Positions 1 to 6,340 of a stretch of DNA of 34,911 nucleotides are shown here, in pieces. The stretch comes from Hyphomicrobiales bacterium. GTDB taxonomy: Bacteria > Pseudomonadota > Alphaproteobacteria > Rhizobiales > Aestuariivirgaceae. Each line of letters opens with the position of its first letter. The first letter of the stretch is position 1. The notes beneath the pieces were generated by a model. It ran no database searches. It saw nothing but the letters and a program-made list of their open reading frames with translations, and was not told the DNA's origin. The DNA lies in contig JALUAB010000225.1 of NCBI GenBank assembly GCA_027051195.1, positions 1 to 34,911 on the forward strand, written 5' to 3'. The translations under genes and the position numbers were made by a program.

Positions 1-250
1 AAATCTCGATAATCCATTGCTGATTGCCGATTTTGCGCCAGACTGGCGCCGCGCAATTTATGGGTCCTGAGCCTAGGGGCTGAACCAATCAGGGTTTCTG
101 GCCGGAAGCAGTTTTCATCTGCTTCCGGAGCCCTTCGGGGGGATTTGCAATCCCGCCCATCGCCCGCTGAAAAAGACCAAAACGAAACCTGTGAAGAGCC
201 TGCCCTCAGACATACAGGCAGAACTCCTTCCACAGACTATCCTCTTCCGT

Positions 251-401
251 GTCATCCCCGGCCTTGTGCCGGGGATCCATTACTCAAAACGGGCAACATG
301 CATTTGCGTGGAAGGATTTCGGAGTGCCTACGCAACACCAGGCCAAGGAACAAGCACTTCGCCTATTGCACATGGATGCCCGGGACAAGCCCGGGCATGA
401 C
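251..401. repeat. MITE-like element with palindromic terminal repeats
   Basis: The two ends are 30-nt inverted repeats: 251-280 (begins GTCATCCCCGGCC) and 372-401 (reverse complement begins GTCATGCCCGGGC) match at about 26 of 30 positions. Each end is itself a hairpin, and the differences between ends are paired within each hairpin, so both stems stay intact. The 90-nt interior has no supported gene. Such GTCATNCC...-type palindromes are scattered through many alphaproteobacterial genomes. Mobility is inferred from structure only. Confidence 0.55.
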
Positions 402-454
402 GAATGGATGAATACATCATGCCCGAAGCACACATCCGCCTCCGGGGCCGTTCC

Positions 455-474
455 GGCGGGATTTTCATCCCGCC
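455..474 (-). terminator. stem-loop just after the cupredoxin gene
   Basis: GGCGGGAT/ATCCCGCC form a perfect 8-bp stem which on the minus strand closes a GAAA tetraloop. It begins 7 nt after the cupredoxin stop codon. There is no U-tract after it, so it may be a 3' end stabiliser and not a classical intrinsic terminator. Confidence 0.4.
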
Positions 475-481
475 TTCCCGC

Positions 482-949
482 TCACGGCGCCTTCAGATCT
501 ACAATCACCCTGCCGACCATTCCTTCCGCCTTCCAATGCGGGCCACAAAGGTAGGAATACTCGCCCGGCGGACCGTCGAACTTCATCTCCACCATCTCTT
601 CCGGATCAGGGAAGATGCGCTCGGATTCCTCCTTGCCCGTATCCCGGAACCACACCGAGTGCGACGTGCGCTTGTCCACGTTCACCCAGCGCACGGTGGT
701 GCCGGGCTTCACCCGCACCTGCGGTGGGCAGAAGGTGTACTTGAACATCTTCACCACCACGATGCCCTTTTTCTTCAGGCTGCCGGAAGGGTGACCGTAA
801 ATCTTTTGATAGCGCTTTTCCGCCTCTTCGCAGATCTTCTGCTTTTCCGGCGTCATCTTCGGCGGCTCAGGCGCTTTTTCCTGCGCAGCGGCGCCACCTG
901 CGAGCATGACGACCAGCACCATGCCAAGCAGGCCAGTCAGGGGCTTCAT
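482..949 (-). CDS. secreted cupredoxin (type 1 copper protein)
   Basis: A 155-residue exported blue-copper-type protein, likely a periplasmic electron carrier. The ATG at 949 is chosen because GGGAGGGAG lies just upstream and a signal peptide (MKPLTGLLG... to AAAQ) follows at once; an upstream in-frame start would put 25 extra residues before it. The C-terminal half shows the cupredoxin copper ligands: His in TSHSVW, then Cys and His in YLCGPH, and Met in EGMVG. The domain begins with VRVKPGTTVRWVN, typical of plastocyanin/azurin-like folds. It lies 3' of the cytochrome cd1-like gene in the same direction, so it could donate electrons to that enzyme, as azurin or pseudoazurin do for NirS; this partnership is inferred. 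A strong hairpin between the two genes (1003-1034) may reduce read-through. Confidence 0.8.
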   Translation of the reverse strand: MKPLTGLLGMVLVVMLAGGAAAQEKAPEPPKMTPEKQKICEEAEKRYQKIYGHPSGSLKKKGIVVVKMFKYTFCPPQVRVKPGTTVRWVNVDKRTSHSVWFRDTGKEESERIFPDPEEMVEMKFDGPPGEYSYLCGPHWKAEGMVGRVIVDLKAP

Positions 950-1002
950 GGCTCCCTCCCTGTCTTGCATGGCCACCGCCTCGTTCCCGCTTCCTGCATA
1001 GC

Positions 1003-1034
1003 AAAAGAGCGGCGGCACCGCCATGCCGCCGCTC
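1003..1034 (-). terminator. intrinsic terminator or attenuator after the cd1 gene
   Basis: Perfect 11-bp arms (1007-1017 and 1024-1034, GAGCGGCGGCA/TGCCGCCGCTC) with a 6-nt loop are followed on the minus strand by TTTT. The hairpin starts 28 nt past the cd1 stop codon and precedes the cupredoxin gene, so it either ends the cd1 transcript or lowers read-through into the cupredoxin gene. Confidence 0.7.
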
Positions 1035-1061
1035 CCTGTTCCTTGCCACGGTGCAACCGCC

Positions 1062-2690
1062 TCAGGTCACGTGATTGGCGCGGTTGGACACGTTGAACTT
1101 GCCCGTCGGCGTGTAGAAGCCCTTGATGCGCTTCTTCTCCTTCAGCGTCTTGGCGTCATAGACCACGATCTCGCCGTTGGGCTTCTTCGGGTCGGAGCGG
1201 TTCCACACCGAAACCCAGAACTCCGAACCATCGGCGTTGAACTCGATGTGCACCGCCGCGTAGCCCGGCGTTTCGGTCACGACGATGGGGCCGATGAGCT
1301 TGCGCGTCTTCTTCTCCAGCGCGTAGATGGTCTGACGCACCTCCTCATCCGGCGATTTCGTCTGATCCGCCAGCACATAGGGCGAGTTCGGGTGCGTGCG
1401 GATGAACACGCCGGGACCATCCAGCGTCACGTCATAACACACCTTCCAGGCCTGATCCGGATGCCCCTTGGGATCGTTGCCCCACGTGGTGATCTTGCCC
1501 TCGCCCAGATACACCGTGCCGCCCACGGGCCCGCATTTCGGATCGACCCAGTTGGCTCCCGGGCCGGGGTGTGGCTTGCGGCCCACGTCGATGATGGCCT
1601 CCAGCTTCCAGTCCTCGGTGTCCACCACCACCATCTGGTTGGATGCGTTCGCCGCGATCTGGAAATAACGGCCGGTGGGATCGAAGAACCCGTCGTGCAG
1701 GAACCTGGAGGTCTGCATCTGCACGATTTTCAGGTTCTTCAGGTCGGTATAGTCCACCTGCCACATCTGCCCCAGCTCCTTCGCCGAAATGAGGAAGGAG
1801 GGTTGCAGCGGCGTGGTATAGACCGCGGCCACGCGCGATTCCTCGACGTAATTGCCGTTGATGTCGTAGCCGCGGGTGGATACCACGCGCAGCGGCTCCA
1901 TGGTCACGGCATCCACGATCACGAAGTGCGGCGGCCAGTAGCCACCACCCACCACGTATTTGCCGTCTCCGGAAACGGCCACGTCGCGGGCGTCATAGGC
2001 GATCTTGGTTTCCGCCACCACCATCTTGTCCGGCGTCTGCCACAGGTCGATCTTGGTCAGCTTGCCGTCGCGCCCCATGGTGTACCAGAAGCGCCCCGGA
2101 TGCTTGCTCTGCTTGATGTGGTGCTTCTCGGCCGATTTCAGCACGTGCACGGCGTACCCCGTGTTCAGGTGCGCCACGATCTCGTGCTTGTCGCCGTCCA
2201 CCACCGCCACCTTGCCCACGTCACGCTCGATGACCAGGAAGAAGTTCTTCCAGTTGCGCCCGTGCAGCGGCTTGTCCGGATAGTCCTCCGGCTTCACGTA
2301 AACCTTGGTGGCCTTCTTCATCATAGCCAGAGACATCTCCGGCGGTTTCGGCGGCGGCAGCTGGATGTATTTCGCCAGCAGCAGGATATCCTCCTTGCTG
2401 AAAATATCGCTGAACGGGTTCATGCCGCCGTCCGTGCCCTCGGTGATGATGCGGACGAGCTTTTTCGTCCCCAGCTTTTTCGTATTCTTCGGCTCCAGGT
2501 TCTTGCCCGTCGCGCCTTTGCGCAACACGCCGTGGCAACCCGCGCAACGGTCGAAATAGAGCTGCTTGGCCCGGTTGAACTCCTGCTCCGAAAGCTTGAT
2601 CTCCTCCGCCGCTCCGGAGGTTGCACCGCCCGTCAAGACCATAATGCCCACGGCGATGGCCAGAAGCGATACTTGCGCGCGTCCTTTCAT
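1062..2690 (-). CDS. nirS: cytochrome cd1 nitrite reductase-like protein (NirS family)
   Basis: A 542-residue periplasmic protein with a signal peptide (about residues 1-28), an N-terminal cytochrome c domain (CAGCH, residues 49-53; probable Met ligand in GGM near 90) and an eight-bladed d1-heme propeller. In NirS such proteins reduce nitrite to NO. Residues expected in NirS are present: proximal d1 His in NTGYAVH (His182), and the two active-site histidines in FLHDG (332) and KPHPG (374). The C-terminus TPTGKFNV and the CAGCHGVLRKGATGK block are also NirS-like. Odd points are a short His-rich insertion after the d1 ligand (near 190-197) and a divergent segment near 275-285. NirN, the d1-biosynthesis paralogue, is the main alternative. 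No nirEFDLGHJ genes are in the window. An FNR/Dnr-type box lies 69-82 nt upstream, and a cupredoxin gene follows. Start ATG has GAGAGGGACGAGGG upstream. Confidence 0.75.
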   Translation of the reverse strand: MKGRAQVSLLAIAVGIMVLTGGATSGAAEEIKLSEQEFNRAKQLYFDRCAGCHGVLRKGATGKNLEPKNTKKLGTKKLVRIITEGTDGGMNPFSDIFSKEDILLLAKYIQLPPPKPPEMSLAMMKKATKVYVKPEDYPDKPLHGRNWKNFFLVIERDVGKVAVVDGDKHEIVAHLNTGYAVHVLKSAEKHHIKQSKHPGRFWYTMGRDGKLTKIDLWQTPDKMVVAETKIAYDARDVAVSGDGKYVVGGGYWPPHFVIVDAVTMEPLRVVSTRGYDINGNYVEESRVAAVYTTPLQPSFLISAKELGQMWQVDYTDLKNLKIVQMQTSRFLHDGFFDPTGRYFQIAANASNQMVVVDTEDWKLEAIIDVGRKPHPGPGANWVDPKCGPVGGTVYLGEGKITTWGNDPKGHPDQAWKVCYDVTLDGPGVFIRTHPNSPYVLADQTKSPDEEVRQTIYALEKKTRKLIGPIVVTETPGYAAVHIEFNADGSEFWVSVWNRSDPKKPNGEIVVYDAKTLKEKKRIKGFYTPTGKFNVSNRANHVT

Positions 2691-2758
2691 GGCACCCTCG
2701 TCCCTCTCTGGCGTTCCACTTAGCGGACAAAGAATGCAGGATGTGGAAGTGTGCGGCT

Positions 2759-2772
2759 TTGACCCCCGTCAA
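2759..2772. promoter_or_regulatory. FNR/Dnr/NnrR-type operator
   Basis: A perfect palindrome TTGAC-CCCC-GTCAA (5-bp arms, 4-bp spacer), the shape bound by CRP/FNR-family regulators such as Fnr, Dnr and Nnr. Its centre is 75 nt from the cd1 start codon. If it acts at -41.5, transcription would begin near 2724, leaving a leader of about 34 nt. It lies between the divergent cd1 and folB genes, so it could serve either side, but nitrite-reductase-type genes are classic targets. The regulator gene is not in the window. Confidence 0.65.
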
Positions 2773-2885
2773 GCGTACGTTGCATAAGGCAGAACGCGGC
2801 CGGTCGCCCCATTGACAAGCTCGCCGCGGCAATGCATCCAGACGGCGGTTTCGCGCCCATTCCAGTAACGGAGGCCACCACCGGA

Positions 2886-3335
2886 ATGACCTTCGATCGT
2901 CCGCTGGCCACACGCCAGCCCGCCAACGGCGCGGAAGATACCCGCCATTACGACCGCATCTACGTGCGCGACCTGGTGCTGGACGCACGCATCGGCATTC
3001 ATGCGCCGGAGAAAGGTCGCCGCCAGCGCGTGCGCGTGGACGTGGCGGCGGACATCCTGCCCGCCGACCGCGCCGAGGACATCGGCCGCACGCTCTGTTA
3101 CGATTACATCATCGAGGGCATCCGCGACATCGTGAACGGCGGCCACATCAACCTGGCCGAGACGCTGGCCGAGCGAATCGCCGCCCACCTGCTGGCACAC
3201 CCGCTGGCCATGCGCGCGGAGGTGCGGGTGGAAAAGCTCGATCGCATCCCCGGCGCGCGTCTGGGCGTGCACATCGTGCGCGAAAAACCGGCGCACCCCG
3301 CCGCCGAGGTCATCTCCTTCGAGCCTGAGAGCTGA
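2886..3335 (+). CDS. folB: dihydroneopterin aldolase (FolB family)
   Basis: A 149-residue cytosolic enzyme of folate synthesis that cleaves 7,8-dihydroneopterin to 6-hydroxymethyl-dihydropterin and glycolaldehyde. The family core runs from YVRDLVLDARIGIHAPEK through RQRVRVDV, the conserved CYDYIIEGI segment, LAETLAERIA with its conserved Glu, and VRVEKLDRIPGA near the C-terminus. The start at 2886 is preferred because GGAGG lies 11 nt upstream; an in-frame ATG at 2832 would add 18 residues of unconserved sequence with no clear ribosome site. The protein has about 20 extra N-terminal residues compared with typical FolB. It is a housekeeping gene set among respiratory genes, divergent from the cd1 gene and convergent with the small cytochrome. 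Confidence 0.8.
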   Translation: MTFDRPLATRQPANGAEDTRHYDRIYVRDLVLDARIGIHAPEKGRRQRVRVDVAADILPADRAEDIGRTLCYDYIIEGIRDIVNGGHINLAETLAERIAAHLLAHPLAMRAEVRVEKLDRIPGARLGVHIVREKPAHPAAEVISFEPES

Positions 3336-3407
3336 AGCACGCCGCCCTCTTGGCTTACCGCCAAAGCCGGCATCGCCATGCGAGCGCCCGCCGCGCCTGC
3401 GGCCCGC

Positions 3408-3872
3408 CTACTTCCGCCCGACCTCCACCCGATAGCTGGCGTGGCAACCCACGCAATTGAGCATCAGTCCGGAGAGCATCTTCAGCGAGTCCTTCGCGTC
3501 CTTGCCGCTCCCGATCTCTCTTGCCAGCGTGCGAAAGGCCGCGTGCGTGTCGAATCCCAGCCTCTTCAGCTCCACCGGCAAATCGCGCAGCAACGAGGCG
3601 GGTATCTGGTTCATGTCCACCTTGCCGGCGGCTCTTGCCTCTTCCGCGGCGCTTTTCATGTCGCCACGCGCCAGTGCTTCCGTGATGCCTTGCACGCTTT
3701 CCAGCCAGGCGCGCATTTCAGCCAGCAGAAAGGCGCGGTCGGAGGCGGAAAGCAAGACCACGGTGCGCCCGTCTTCTCCCTGCACCGTATTGCCGCGAAT
3801 CACGAGGAACCACGCCATCGCCCCCAGCGCCAGCAGCAACAGGAGCACCAACACGCCACAGAGCTTTTTCAT
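3408..3872 (-). CDS. small c-type cytochrome, cytochrome c'/c556-like
   Basis: A 154-residue protein with an N-terminal membrane anchor or signal (residues 4-25, Leu-rich), a mostly helical middle, and a single heme c site CVGCH at 140-144 very close to the C-terminus. A C-terminal CxxCH after a helical bundle is the layout of class II cytochromes (c' and c556), some of which bind NO. The overall similarity is not strong enough for a firm family call. The gene sits 92 nt downstream of dsrN and in the same direction, so it may be read from the same transcript. Given the cd1-like gene nearby, a role in NO binding or electron transfer is possible but unproven. Confidence 0.6.
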   Translation of the reverse strand: MKKLCGVLVLLLLLALGAMAWFLVIRGNTVQGEDGRTVVLLSASDRAFLLAEMRAWLESVQGITEALARGDMKSAAEEARAAGKVDMNQIPASLLRDLPVELKRLGFDTHAAFRTLAREIGSGKDAKDSLKMLSGLMLNCVGCHASYRVEVGRK

Positions 3873-3964
3873 CGCGTCATCCCTGTTTCAGCCGAACGCA
3901 CCCGGCGCCGCCCTCTCCGCAATGTCGCATGCCACGCCACGCAGCCTGTCCCGCTGCAAGCCCC

Positions 3965-5389
3965 TCATGAAACGACACCACGCAGGGCGGACGTGGCCCG
4001 GGCCGCCAGCTTGTGATTGCGCACGAATGTCAGGAAGGCATCCACCCACGGCGATTGCCGCGTGTGCCGGAGATGCGCGAATCCGGCAATCGCATTATGC
4101 AGCACGATGCCATCGCGCCCGCCATTTATTCCGTGGCCCCGCCGCACGTCCCAGGCGAAGGCCAGCCTCTCGCACGGACAATTCTCCAGCGCCGCGTAAT
4201 GAAATTCGTGCGCGCGAATCACCTCGCCCGCCCTGGCCGCCGGCGACCACGGCGCCGCTCCGCTGGCCGCCAGATGCACGATGCCCCGTCCCTGCGGCTG
4301 CTTGTGCATCACCGCCTCGCCCGGCAGAACACCGCACATCTCCGCCGCCTCCTCATCCCAGCGTATGCGCTCGGCCAGATACATCAGCCCGCCGCATTCC
4401 GCATAGGTGGGCAAACCGGCGCGGATGGCCGCCGCCACTGCCCGCCGCATGGCGGCATTGGCCTCCAGCTCCTTCATGTGCGTTTCCGGAAAGCCGCCGG
4501 GCAGGAACAGCGCATCGATGTTCTCCGGCAACGCGGCATCATGCAGCGGGCTGAAGAACGCCAGTTCCGCGCCCGCCTCCTCCATGCGCTCCAGATCGTC
4601 CGCATAGGTGAAGCAGAAGGCGGCGTCCCGCGCCACCGCCACGCGCAAGCCCGCCCCCGCCGGCACCGGTGTTTCCGGCGCCGGCGCATCCAGTGGCGCC
4701 GCTCTCCGCGCAATCTCCTCGATCCGCGCCATGTCCACCTGTTCCGCCACCGTGGCGCCGATGGCGGAAAGCCACGTCTCCCGCGCTGCCACATCCCCGG
4801 GTGTGGTCAGCCCCAGGTGCCGTTCCTCCAGCACGAGATCGCTGTTACGCCGCACCGCGCCCAGCACCGGAATGTCCGTGTAGCGTTCCACCGCCGCGCG
4901 CAGTTTCGCCTCGTGCCGCGGCCCCGCCACCCGGTTCAGGATCACCCCGGCGATGCGCACATCCTTGTCAAACGCCTGATATCCCTGCAGCAGCGGCGCG
5001 ATGCCGCGCGTGATTCCCTCCGTGTCTATCACCAGCACCACCGGCGCCCGCAGAAGCCTCGCCAGCGCCGCGTTGGAATCGGAACCATCCAGCGACAGTC
5101 CGTCGTGCAGCCCCTTGTTGGCCTCGACGATGGAAATGTCCGCCCCCTCCGCCCGACGGGTGAACAGCGCGGTGATCTCGTCCGCCCTCTGCGTATTGAA
5201 GTCCAGATTGTAACTGGCCCGCCCGCTGGCGAGTTTGTGCCACAGCGGGTCGATGTAATCCGGCCCTTTCTTGAACATGTGCACCCGCTTGCCGCGTTCG
5301 CCAAGCGCCCGTGCCAGCCCCACGGAAACCGTGGTCTTGCCGGAGGACTTGTGCGCGGCGGCAATGAAAATGCGCGGCAGGTGGAGCAT
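3965..5389 (-). CDS. dsrN: DsrN, siroheme amidase (cobyrinic acid a,c-diamide synthase family)
   Basis: A 474-residue cytosolic ATP- and glutamine-dependent amidotransferase. In rDsr organisms DsrN amidates siroheme to siroamide, the prosthetic group of DsrAB. The N-terminal dethiobiotin-synthetase-like domain shows the P-loop HKSSGKTTVSVGLARAL (about 13-29), KKGPDYIDP (40-48) and DGSDSNAALARLL. The C-terminal class I glutamine amidotransferase domain has LPGGFPE, the nucleophile Cys in YAECGGLMYL (about 330) and a late His in RAHEFHY. Length fits CbiA/DsrN. It could be CobB of cobalamin synthesis, but no other cob genes are near and it lies 33 nt behind the DUF4202 gene in the dsr locus, which supports DsrN. 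Confidence 0.85.
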   Translation of the reverse strand: MLHLPRIFIAAAHKSSGKTTVSVGLARALGERGKRVHMFKKGPDYIDPLWHKLASGRASYNLDFNTQRADEITALFTRRAEGADISIVEANKGLHDGLSLDGSDSNAALARLLRAPVVLVIDTEGITRGIAPLLQGYQAFDKDVRIAGVILNRVAGPRHEAKLRAAVERYTDIPVLGAVRRNSDLVLEERHLGLTTPGDVAARETWLSAIGATVAEQVDMARIEEIARRAAPLDAPAPETPVPAGAGLRVAVARDAAFCFTYADDLERMEEAGAELAFFSPLHDAALPENIDALFLPGGFPETHMKELEANAAMRRAVAAAIRAGLPTYAECGGLMYLAERIRWDEEAAEMCGVLPGEAVMHKQPQGRGIVHLAASGAAPWSPAARAGEVIRAHEFHYAALENCPCERLAFAWDVRRGHGINGGRDGIVLHNAIAGFAHLRHTRQSPWVDAFLTFVRNHKLAARATSALRGVVS

Positions 5390-5422
5390 TCGATCCTCAT
5401 CAATATGATTGTGACGCGAATC

Positions 5423-6061
5423 CTACCAGTCCAGCGCCGCACTTTCCATGCGCTCGAGTTGCGGCTTCACGCGTTCGATGGCCTTCTCGATGAGTCGCCG
5501 ATGCTCTTCCGGCAAGTCGAGCGACAGCGCCTCCCGATGCCCTTTCGGCGACATCTTCAGCAGCGTCTTGGCCACAATGTCGATGCGCTTGTCCTCGTCG
5601 TAATGCGCATACTTCCGCAGGAACGATTCCAGATAATGCTCCACGAACACCACGTCCACCACGTTTTCCAGCGCCTGACTCAGCCGGTCTTTCTTCAGCT
5701 GCTCCTTGCGCACCAGCTTCTGCACCTCGGCGATCTCCTCGTCCGAATAGCCATGCCGGCGCATGATCTCGCCCAGCAGCCTCGCATGATGCTCGCGGCA
5801 TGCCTTGCGCCACTGATTGTAGCCCTTGCGGCCTTCGGGAAAATCCGAGCGCGGAATGTCGAAGCGCCGGACATGCTGTCCATAGGCGGCGATTTTCAGC
5901 GTTTCGGGCGCATTCCGATACATCTTTTCCAGCCGCTCGAGCATGCGCCGGGAATAAACCACCTCGAACGGCAGTTCCTCGCCATTCAGCACCTCGCGCC
6001 GCGGGTCTTCCGCGTTCGCAGCGTCGATCTCGGCGAAGACCTTTTCCAACCGCTCGCACAT
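5423..6061 (-). CDS. DUF4202 protein in the dsr locus
   Basis: A 212-residue soluble protein that I recognise as DUF4202 from segments such as ERLEKVFAEIDAAN at the N-terminus, AAYGQHVRRFDIPRSDFP, the RKGYNQWR block, KLVRKEQLKKD and KMSPKGHREAL. No enzymatic activity is established for the family to my knowledge. The pattern of conserved residues (QHVRR, then HH in CREHHARLLGEIM, then ENVVDVVFVEHYL) recalls an HD-type metal site, but this is my inference. ATG at 6061 is chosen over GTG at 6076 because AGGGAAAGG sits just upstream of it. It is 33 nt before dsrN and about 280 nt after dsrP, beyond a terminator, so it probably shares a transcript with dsrN. A role in siroheme or siroamide handling is possible from position only. 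Confidence 0.75.
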   Translation of the reverse strand: MCERLEKVFAEIDAANAEDPRREVLNGEELPFEVVYSRRMLERLEKMYRNAPETLKIAAYGQHVRRFDIPRSDFPEGRKGYNQWRKACREHHARLLGEIMRRHGYSDEEIAEVQKLVRKEQLKKDRLSQALENVVDVVFVEHYLESFLRKYAHYDEDKRIDIVAKTLLKMSPKGHREALSLDLPEEHRRLIEKAIERVKPQLERMESAALDW

Positions 6062-6097
6062 GGTCCTTTCCCTCACTTCACACGCACAGATCTTACG

Positions 6098-6180
6098 GCG
6101 TCATGCCGGCGAAAGCCGCATCTCGTGCAGCATACTCATGCGCGAGCGGCACGAGACTCCGGCTTGTGCCAGGGTGACGC
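6098..6180. repeat. short MITE-like inverted-repeat element
   Basis: The segment begins GCGTCATGCCGGCGAAAGCC and ends with the imperfect inverted counterpart (reverse complement begins GCGTCACCCTGGCACAAGCC); CTCGTGC motifs follow inside each end (CTCGTGC at 6122-6128 and its inverse within 6148-6155). It is the same general class as the element at 251-401 but shorter. It lies in the leader of the DUF4202-dsrN unit. Confidence 0.5.
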
Positions 6181-6277
6181 AACTGGCTCGACATGCGTTT
6201 GCCTTTGCCACCATTCATGTTCCCCCCGCGAGTATATGTGGGCACTGCCTATGCCGCCACCAGCCCGCTGCCATGAT
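6181..6277. other. intergenic spacer between dsrP and the DUF4202 gene
   Basis: With the repeat and terminator on either side this forms the 280-nt gap 6062-6340. On the minus strand a TATACT hexamer (6231-6236) resembles a -10 box for the DUF4202-dsrN unit, but no convincing -35 is seen at the right spacing. No gene is supported. Confidence 0.3.
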
Positions 6278-6312
6278 GCAGAAAGGCCCGCCCCCGTCGG
6301 GTGGCGAGCCTT
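6278..6312 (-). terminator. intrinsic terminator of the dsrA-P operon
   Basis: On the minus strand AAGGCTCGCC (6312-6303) pairs with GGCGGGCCTT (6292-6283): ten base pairs with one wobble, a 10-nt loop and then TTTCTGC. It lies 28 nt after the dsrP stop codon and marks the end of the core operon. Confidence 0.8.
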
Positions 6313-6340
6313 CCAGCTATTGCGTTCTGGCGCTGCCAGC

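Larger units (their letters stand above)
1..481. other. hairpin-rich non-coding region
   Basis: No credible gene is seen; the short open frames here have no ribosome site or recognisable protein. The stretch is full of inverted repeats: GCGCCAG/CTGGCGC at 35-41/43-49, a 10-bp stem at 102-111/119-128 with loop TTTTCAT, GGGATT/AATCCC near 139-153, a MITE-like element at 251-401, and an 8-bp stem at 455-462/467-474. It lies 3' of the minus-strand cupredoxin gene. Confidence 0.6.

Noticed and set aside
1062-2690. Reading the cd1-like protein as NirF or a plain quinoprotein-like beta-propeller
   Set aside because: NirF lacks the cytochrome c domain; here CAGCH is present together with all three NirS-type histidines.
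3350-3364. Bidirectional terminator between folB and the small cytochrome gene
   Set aside because: TTGGC/GCCAA is only 5 bp with no U-tract on either strand.
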